From Candidatus Brevefilum sp. (GTDB taxonomy: Bacteria; Chloroflexota; Anaerolineae; Anaerolineales; Anaerolineaceae): DNA of 5,940 nt. The stretch spans positions 1 through 5,940 of the forward strand of contig SKPR01000017.1 in NCBI GenBank assembly GCA_007119455.1. The letters run 5' to 3'. A program made the translations under genes and the position numbers. The notes beneath the pieces were generated by a model, which ran no database searches, was not told the origin of the DNA, and worked only from the letters and a program-made list of their open reading frames with translations. Below are positions 1 through 4,637 of the stretch, one piece after another (positions within the stretch are counted from its first letter, which is position 1; each line of letters starts with the position of its first letter).

Positions 1-281
1 ACTTCAGCCTGGGCTTTTTGGTCCTGGGTATTTGAAGCGAAGGCCAGTTGGGCAAAACCATTCAACCGGGTCATCAGGCGATAGAAGTGCTCATACATGG
101 TGATGATGCTCATGAACAGATCTTCGCTTATTTCGGGTGATAGCTGCTCGCGGTACGCCTGGAAATCTTCTGCCCCTTTTCTGATTTCGTCAAAGGTCGC
201 CTCATACCGGGGATCATCAAACCCCGTATACAGGTCTGCCAGGCTCCAGGATGTTTGGATATAGTTTGTCTCTTCGGTCAT
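1..281 (-). CDS. pepF: M3-family oligoendopeptidase (PepF type), N-terminal fragment cut by window edge
   Basis: The reverse strand reads 93 complete codons from an ATG at 281-279 and runs off the left edge, so the protein is 3'-truncated by the window and not broken. The visible N-terminus carries the oligoendopeptidase F pattern: W12-S-L-A-D-L-Y18, then D22-D-P near residue 23, a helical stretch with EDF at 38-40, and a later stretch (about 67-93) reading YRLMTRLNGFAQLAF followed by NTQDQKAQAE. This matches the family's 'L..YA.L.F..(D/N)T.D..AQA' helix. The family are cytoplasmic zinc metallopeptidases that cleave short peptides, with an HEXXH motif in the C-terminal half, which lies outside this window, so catalytic competence cannot be judged. 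The gene follows the CcrM-like methyltransferase by 37 bases on the same strand and is probably co-transcribed with it. The family call is fairly sure; PepF versus another M3 subgroup is inferred. Confidence 0.8.
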   Translation of the reverse strand, partial: MTEETNYIQTSWSLADLYTGFDDPRYEATFDEIRKGAEDFQAYREQLSPEISEDLFMSIITMYEHFYRLMTRLNGFAQLAFASNTQDQKAQAE

Positions 282-286
282 TTATT

Positions 287-294
287 CTTTCCTT
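287..294 (-). promoter_or_regulatory. Shine-Dalgarno site of the oligoendopeptidase gene
   Basis: On the minus strand the bases read AAGGAAAG, with AAGGA ending 8 bases before the ATG at 281-279. This is a good ribosome-binding site and fixes the start of the oligoendopeptidase. It lies in the 37-base gap behind the methyltransferase stop. I see no terminator hairpin in that gap, which supports read-through from the upstream gene. Confidence 0.7.
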
Positions 295-318
295 TTTATT
301 TGTCACAGGGGAACGATT

Positions 319-1443
319 TCAGTCCCGTTTCCCGGTTTGGATTGGTGTGTCTGATTGTTTTCGGACGATCTCCCGGAGGTGATCAATGCTTCGCCGTTCT
401 TTGGCTTCGTCATCCCAGTAGTACCATAAATGCCAGCCGTTACTGGGCCCAGTGCGAATTTTCTTTGCAATCTGATGAATTGAACCACGCTGGCCATTAA
501 AAGACAGTTTGCCATCAGCCAAAACTTTGGCAGTCAGATCGCCTTCAGCCCCAAAATACAATAACTGACCGGGTTCGATGAAGCCATTTTCAACAAGATT
601 ACCGAAAGGAATCCGCTTTTGCCGGCGAGGATTGGGGGTCACAAAGATGGGGGGATCAAATTCAAGTTGCACAACCGCCTTCACCCGGGTCCGGGCCAAT
701 GCAGCATAATTCTCCTCTATCTCGATCCCGATAAAATGCCGATGCAGCCTGCGCGCCACGGCCCCTGTTGTCCCGGTGCCAAAGAAGGGGTCCAGCACAA
801 CATCCTCCGGGTTTGAACTGGAGAGGATCACCCGGTAAAGTAGCGCTTCCGGTTTTTGAGTCGGGTGTGCTTTCTCACCCGAATCGTCTTTGAGGCGCTC
901 ACTCCCGGTGCACAGGGGAAGGTACCAGTCGCTGCGCATTTGCAGATCGTCATTCAACCCTTTCATGGCATGGTAGTTAAAGGTATATTTTTCTCCTTTT
1001 TTCTTTTGCACCCATAATAACGTTTCATGGGCATTGGTATATCTCACACCTCTGAAATTCGGCATGGGATTGGCTTTGACCCATACCACATCATTGAGGA
1101 CCCAAAAATCCAGGTCTTGCAGGATTTTCCCAACCCGGTAAATATTATGATAGGAGCCGATCACCCACAGGGTTCCGGATGGCTTCAACACCCGTCGGCA
1201 AGCTGACAACCACTCATGGGTGAAACGATCATACTGGTTGAAGCTTTCAAACCGGTCCCAATCTTCATCTACTGCATCCACCTTCGTCAGGTTAGGGCGC
1301 CATAAAGCTCCTTCGAGTTGAAGATTATAAGGCGGGTCAGCAAAAATCAGGTCAATCGATTCTGCGGGCAGGTCTGCCAGGATATCCCGGCAATCGCCAA
1401 CCAGCACCTGATCCAGGGGCAGTGACTCATTTGATTTGGCCAT
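319..1443 (-). CDS. ccrM: CcrM-like DNA adenine-N6 methyltransferase (predicted GANTC specificity)
   Basis: The 374-residue protein transfers a methyl group from S-adenosylmethionine to adenine N6 in DNA. The catalytic motif D36-P-P-Y39 comes first and the AdoMet-binding motif D218-P-F-F-G-T-G-T-T-G227 follows, which is the beta-class order. Between them are stretches typical of Caulobacter CcrM: SKVDAVD-like (here TKVDAVDEDW, 53-62), FESF, VIGSYHNIYRVG (94-105), NPMPNF (125-130), QMRSDW (168-173) and AHPTQKPEALLYRVIL (192-207). The C-terminal region (about 275-365) has the CcrM/RAMA-like DNA-recognition segment with IPFG, GSIHQI (Ser321) and NGW (Asn335, Trp337), the positions I recall as important in CcrM. 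Caulobacter CcrM is about 358 residues; this one has a short extra polar tail. No restriction endonuclease gene is adjacent on the visible side, so it looks solitary, though HinfI-type systems share this enzyme family. The start at 1443 fits the family N-terminus but has no Shine-Dalgarno site. GANTC specificity is inferred from similarity. Confidence 0.93.
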   Translation of the reverse strand: MAKSNESLPLDQVLVGDCRDILADLPAESIDLIFADPPYNLQLEGALWRPNLTKVDAVDEDWDRFESFNQYDRFTHEWLSACRRVLKPSGTLWVIGSYHNIYRVGKILQDLDFWVLNDVVWVKANPMPNFRGVRYTNAHETLLWVQKKKGEKYTFNYHAMKGLNDDLQMRSDWYLPLCTGSERLKDDSGEKAHPTQKPEALLYRVILSSSNPEDVVLDPFFGTGTTGAVARRLHRHFIGIEIEENYAALARTRVKAVVQLEFDPPIFVTPNPRRQKRIPFGNLVENGFIEPGQLLYFGAEGDLTAKVLADGKLSFNGQRGSIHQIAKKIRTGPSNGWHLWYYWDDEAKERRSIDHLREIVRKQSDTPIQTGKRD

Positions 1444-1453
1444 AGATAGTTTA

Positions 1454-1459
1454 ATTTTA
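1454..1459 (-). promoter_or_regulatory. Possible -10 element of the CcrM-like gene (near-leaderless start)
   Basis: On the minus strand TAAAAT ends 10 bases upstream of the ATG at 1443. If it is a -10 element, transcription would begin about three bases before the start codon, which would explain why no Shine-Dalgarno sequence is visible there. There is no recognisable -35 hexamer at 16-18 bases spacing. In an AT-rich spacer such a match can occur by chance, so this is tentative. Confidence 0.22.
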
Positions 1460-1544
1460 ACGGTTTTTACGTACTTTGGGGGATAATTCCATAATCCATT
1501 ACCTGATTTAATCGCCTGCCAAAAAATAAGCTTTGCGCATGGGT

Positions 1545-1550
1545 TATAAT
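1545..1550 (+). promoter_or_regulatory. -10 element of recJ (TATAAT)
   Basis: A perfect TATAAT hexamer lies 39 bases before the recJ ATG, predicting a transcript start near 1557 and a leader of about 33 bases. The hexamer is preceded by GGGT, and no good -35 box sits at the standard spacing (the bases there are A-rich), so recognition may depend on the strong -10. The ribosome-binding site of recJ is weak (GAAAAG at 1579-1584, 5 bases before the ATG). Confidence 0.55.
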
Positions 1551-1589
1551 CCTCTTAAATGACATGACACCTAACACAGAAAAGATTTT

Positions 1590-3314
1590 ATGACCAACAA
1601 CACCAACCATCAGCCCATCCCCAAACGCTGGCGCATTCACCACCTCATCCCCAATCACATCGACAGAGCCTTGGTTGAATTTTCTCCCTTGATGCGGCAA
1701 TTATTATACAACCGCAGCCTAACAACCCACGAAGCTGCTGCCAGTTTTGTTGACGGTACCGTCAATTTCCCAACTGATCCGTTTTTATTGAAGGATATGG
1801 AAGCAGCCGTTGCGCGATTACATTCGGCCATCGTCAATAAAGAAAATATTACCATTTATGGCGATTATGATGCCGATGGTGTGACTTCTTCTGCCTTATT
1901 ATCAGAATTCCTGGCAGACTTGGGGGCTTCAGCCAGGGTCTATATCCCAAACCGCTATGATGAAGGTTATGGCCTTAATGAAGAGGCCATCCGTCAACTG
2001 GCAGACGAAGGAACCAATCTGATCATCACGGTGGATTGTGGCATCCGGGCCATACCCGAAGTCACCCTGGCTTCTCAACTGGGTATGGATGTGATGATTA
2101 CAGACCATCACCATCCTCGGGAGCAGTTGCCGCCAGCCCTGGCCGTGATCAATCCCAGGCAGCCCGGTGACACTTATCCTGATAAAAACCTGGCCGGGGT
2201 TGGGTTGGCGTATAAACTGGCCCAGGCTTACCTTGAACAATTTCCACAGGAAGGGGTGGATGTTTCTAGATATGTGGATCTGGTGGCGATCGGTACGGTC
2301 GCCGACCTGGCACCGCTGAAGGGTGAAAACCGTATGCTGGTGAAAGCCGGACTGGCGCGCATCCGCACCCAACCCAGGCAGGGGATCTTCTCACTGGCGC
2401 AGGTTGCCAGGATTGACCTGACCAGGTGCGATGCCACCAACATCGGTTTCGGGTTGGGTCCGCGACTGAATGCAGCCGGACGACTTGATTCAGCCCTGAC
2501 GGCTTTTGAACTTTTAACAACCGAAAACGAGATGACGGCCGGTGAGCTTGCCCAGGCACTTGATTCCCAAAACAGCCAGCGCCAGGATATGACCCAGTAC
2601 ATCCGCGAAGAGGCCGCTGCCCGTGTTCTGACTGAAGATCCGGAAGCTATCTTATTCTTCGCAGCAGCCCCCGAGTTCAGCCCGGGTGTGGTGGGGCTGG
2701 CTGCTTCACGCCTGGCAGAAGCCTATTATCGTCCGGCCATTATCGCCCACCAGGGAGACGAATTTACGGTCGCCTCCTGCCGGTCCATTCCTGAATTTCA
2801 TATCACCAAGGCTTTGGATTCCTGTGCGGATTTGCTGGTAAGGCATGGGGGCCACGCGGCTGCAGCTGGTTTCACCGTCTGCAATGAAAACCTGCCAGAA
2901 CTTATTACAGAACTGAAGCGGATCGCTCAGGATGTGTTAGACGACGTCCCCTTAATGCCTGTCCTGGACATCGATCGGGAGATCAAGTTACACAAACTCT
3001 CCCCCAACTATATACCAGGTATACTCGACGATCTGAATCAGCTTGAACCCACCGGCCGGGAAAACCCGGAACCCGTTTTCGCCTCCCGGAATATTGACGT
3101 TCGTCAGGCCAGAACAGTCGGCCGGGATGGGGATCATCTCAAATTAACCCTCCAGGCCGGAAGGAACACCTTTGACGGTATCGCCTTTCGCCAGGGTTAT
3201 TGGGCAAAGTACATGCCTGATCAAATCGATATCGCCTACCGTTTTGAGATCAACGAATTCATGGGGCGCAGTAATCTCCAGTTAAATATTAAGGACATTA
3301 AACCAGCAACTTAA
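1590..3314 (+). CDS. recJ: single-stranded-DNA-specific 5'-3' exonuclease RecJ
   Basis: The 574-residue protein is almost the same length as E. coli RecJ (577). It degrades single-stranded DNA 5' to 3' in recombination repair (RecFOR pathway), mismatch repair and base excision repair in the cytoplasm, using two metal ions. DHH-domain motifs appear in order: D92-Y-D-A-D-G97, V148-D-C-G151, T171-D-H-H-H-P176, NPR at 188-190, and GTVADL with D239. Then come GLGPRLNAAGRLDSA (288-302), and the DHHA1 domain with VVGLAASRLAEAYYRPA (367-383), SCRSIPEFHIT (396-406) and GGHAAAAGF (420-428). The C-terminal OB-fold region (about 455-574) includes LEPTGRENPEPVF (485-497). All metal and nucleic-acid motifs look intact. 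The small variation SIPEF in place of the commoner SIPGF is a lineage-type difference. The gene diverges from the CcrM-like gene and converges on the transporter; the 80-base gap 3315-3394 has no hairpin-plus-U-run terminator that I can see. Confidence 0.96.
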   Translation: MTNNTNHQPIPKRWRIHHLIPNHIDRALVEFSPLMRQLLYNRSLTTHEAAASFVDGTVNFPTDPFLLKDMEAAVARLHSAIVNKENITIYGDYDADGVTSSALLSEFLADLGASARVYIPNRYDEGYGLNEEAIRQLADEGTNLIITVDCGIRAIPEVTLASQLGMDVMITDHHHPREQLPPALAVINPRQPGDTYPDKNLAGVGLAYKLAQAYLEQFPQEGVDVSRYVDLVAIGTVADLAPLKGENRMLVKAGLARIRTQPRQGIFSLAQVARIDLTRCDATNIGFGLGPRLNAAGRLDSALTAFELLTTENEMTAGELAQALDSQNSQRQDMTQYIREEAAARVLTEDPEAILFFAAAPEFSPGVVGLAASRLAEAYYRPAIIAHQGDEFTVASCRSIPEFHITKALDSCADLLVRHGGHAAAAGFTVCNENLPELITELKRIAQDVLDDVPLMPVLDIDREIKLHKLSPNYIPGILDDLNQLEPTGRENPEPVFASRNIDVRQARTVGRDGDHLKLTLQAGRNTFDGIAFRQGYWAKYMPDQIDIAYRFEINEFMGRSNLQLNIKDIKPAT

Positions 3315-3394
3315 TACCTGACCCAAGAACACGAGCTCTGCATATCGTCTGAGAATCTGAAATTAACCACCGGATAAGGAGAAGGAGATTGAGC

Positions 3395-4540
3395 CTATTT
3401 CTGGGGATTTCCTGTCCGTCTGACGGCCCAGATCAACAGGCCCAGGCCGATCAGGCCCAAGAGAACGTTAATCTGCCAAACTGACCGGATCCCAAACCAC
3501 TCAAAGAAATAGCCAGCCAGGTAAACACCCAATCCAGTTCCAATTCCATTCATGGCTGTGCCATAGACACCCTGGCCAGTCGCCCGCCATTTGGCCGGAA
3601 TCAGAATATCCGTAAACAAGACCCCCACCACCATAAAGCTCACCACACCCACACCATGCATCAATTGGGTGGGGATCACCCATCCCGGTTGTTGAATGAA
3701 GACATATAGAAGCCATCTGATGGGAAGAACAATCCCGCCAGCCAGCAAAATCCAACGCATTGAAAACCGGTTGAGCATAAAGGGTATTGCCAGCATCATT
3801 GGCACTTCTAAAAATGCTTGCAACGAGACGGTCAGACCAACCAACCAGGGTGCTGCCCCCAATGATTGTAAAAATATGGCTTGAAAATTATTATAGACCC
3901 CCATCGTTCCCCCCACAAAAATACTGGCAAGCAAATAGATGACAAATTTGGGGTTTTCCGTAATAATCTGGATACCGTTAATACCAGAATAGGTAAAAAC
4001 GCGCTGTCGCTCTGGTAAAAGCAGACTTAACCCAGCCAGGATTATATACAATCCAAAAATAAACCATGTGAAATACACCAGGATCTGATCAAGGAACAAA
4101 CTGCCCAGCAGCAGGCTGGACAAACCGAATGAGACAGAGCCCCATAAGCGAATCCGTGAGAAATCATCCGGGCTATCAATATCTTCCAGGTAATCCAGGA
4201 TGATAGCCGTGCTGATCGGCGCAATGGGCGCTCTCATTCCAGCAAATAGCAGGGCAAAAAAGAATGTCAAGCCAAAATTCCCGGCCTGACCCAAACCAAC
4301 CGCTGCAATTGCCACCCCCAGACTTCCCACCATCAAAAGATTGCGACGACTGTTCCAGATATCACTCAGGTAACTCCAGAGCGGTTGGGAAACAACCATA
4401 ACGATCGGCATGGTCCCCAGTAAAAGTCCGATCTGCGCTCCGCTGTAGTCTTTCTGATAGAGATAAACGGCCAGGTAAGGGCCGATCACACCCAGCGAGA
4501 AAAATTGGATGAATACAAATGCTTTTGTTTTTATTTTCAT
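3395..4540 (-). CDS. MFS transporter, LacY/NupG/HcaT-like (MFS_1_like) group, substrate unknown
   Basis: The 381-residue protein is hydrophobic throughout and fits about 12 membrane helices, beginning with a helix at about 7-28 right after a short basic MKIKTK start. It is expected in the cytoplasmic membrane as a proton-coupled importer or exporter. The loop after helix 2 reads WSYLSDIWNSRRNLL (55-69), a degenerate MFS motif A with D60 and R65-R66. RIRLWGSVSFG (129-139) is the signature of the MFS_1_like group, which includes phenylpropionate (HcaT) and nucleoside permeases. GVYGTAMNGIGTGLGVYLAGYFFEWFG (324-350, in two helices) matches the usual helix 10-11 segment. I chose the ATG at 4540; reading back to 4681 would add 47 polar residues that match nothing and overlap the divergent acetyltransferase. 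The ribosome site is weak. Substrate and direction cannot be told from sequence. Confidence 0.88.
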   Translation of the reverse strand: MKIKTKAFVFIQFFSLGVIGPYLAVYLYQKDYSGAQIGLLLGTMPIVMVVSQPLWSYLSDIWNSRRNLLMVGSLGVAIAAVGLGQAGNFGLTFFFALLFAGMRAPIAPISTAIILDYLEDIDSPDDFSRIRLWGSVSFGLSSLLLGSLFLDQILVYFTWFIFGLYIILAGLSLLLPERQRVFTYSGINGIQIITENPKFVIYLLASIFVGGTMGVYNNFQAIFLQSLGAAPWLVGLTVSLQAFLEVPMMLAIPFMLNRFSMRWILLAGGIVLPIRWLLYVFIQQPGWVIPTQLMHGVGVVSFMVVGVLFTDILIPAKWRATGQGVYGTAMNGIGTGLGVYLAGYFFEWFGIRSVWQINVLLGLIGLGLLIWAVRRTGNPQK

Positions 4541-4563
4541 TTCATCGCGTCCAGATTGGGATA

Positions 4564-4569
4564 AGTATA
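4564..4569 (-). promoter_or_regulatory. Possible -10 element of the MFS transporter gene (TATACT)
   Basis: On the minus strand TATACT lies 23 bases upstream of the chosen ATG at 4540, predicting a start near 4557 and a leader of about 16 bases. Only a T-rich stretch is found where the -35 box would be. The short leader agrees with the absence of a clear Shine-Dalgarno site in front of this gene. Tentative because only the hexamer supports it. Confidence 0.4.
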
Positions 4570-4597
4570 CCGCCAGATCACCCACAAAAAATTGAAT

Positions 4598-4603
4598 TAC
4601 AAT
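4598..4603 (+). promoter_or_regulatory. Possible -10 element of the Eis-like acetyltransferase gene (TACAAT)
   Basis: TACAAT differs from the consensus at one base and would start transcription near 4610, giving a leader of about 28 bases that contains the strong ribosome-binding site. There is no good -35 at 17 bases spacing. An alternative TAGAAT at 4609-4614 would put the start almost on the ribosome-binding site, so I prefer the upstream hexamer. Confidence 0.35.
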
Positions 4604-4617
4604 CGTATTAGAATACG
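4604..4617. repeat. 14-base inverted repeat, candidate operator
   Basis: The bases read CGTATT-AG-AATACG, a perfect 6-base inverted repeat around a 2-base centre. It starts directly after the candidate -10 element and covers the predicted transcription start of the acetyltransferase gene, which is a classic place for a repressor to bind. It is 46 bases beyond the predicted start of the divergent transporter, upstream of it. No regulator gene is in the window. A repeat this short can arise by chance, and the centre is too small to act as an RNA hairpin terminator. Confidence 0.35.
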
Positions 4618-4623
4618 TTGAAC

Positions 4624-4630
4624 AGGAGAT
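4624..4630 (+). promoter_or_regulatory. Shine-Dalgarno site of the Eis-like acetyltransferase gene
   Basis: AGGAGAT stands 7 bases before the ATG at 4638. It is the strongest ribosome-binding site in the window and fixes the start of the gene over other candidates. Confidence 0.8.
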
Positions 4631-4637
4631 ATTTTCG

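Larger units (their letters stand above)
1444..1589. promoter_or_regulatory. Divergent promoter spacer between the CcrM-like gene and recJ
   Basis: This 146-base AT-rich spacer must hold the promoters of both flanking genes. The right half contains a perfect TATAAT facing recJ (listed separately). Facing the methyltransferase I see two weak options. One is a TTGGCA (1522-1517) with a GATTAT (1496-1491) at an overlong 20-base spacing. The other is a TAAAAT (1459-1454) that ends 10 bases before the start codon and would give a nearly leaderless transcript. I could not find a GANTC site in the spacer by reading it, unlike the methylation-sensitive promoter reported for Caulobacter ccrM. No obvious operator palindrome stands out. 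Confidence 0.6.

Noticed and set aside
619..816. Plus-strand frame of 65 codons within the methyltransferase gene
   Set aside because: It is antisense to the conserved AdoMet-binding motif and recognition domain and has no ribosome-binding site or recognisable sequence.
1929..2602. Open frames of 97 to 147 codons on the minus strand inside recJ
   Set aside because: They lie opposite strongly conserved RecJ motifs, have odd composition rich in Arg, Ser, Pro and His, and lack convincing start signals. They are shadows of the recJ codon usage.
3315..3394. Possible bidirectional terminator between recJ and the transporter gene
   Set aside because: I looked for a GC-rich stem with a flanking T-run on either strand and found none; the only palindrome is a bare GAGCTC. 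Termination here must use another mechanism or lie within the coding ends.
3371..3487. AAGGAGAAGGAG followed by TTG at 3389 and a short plus-strand frame into the transporter 3' end
   Set aside because: The Shine-Dalgarno-like run is only about one base from the TTG, the frame is about 32 codons, antisense to the conserved transporter tail, and resembles no known protein.
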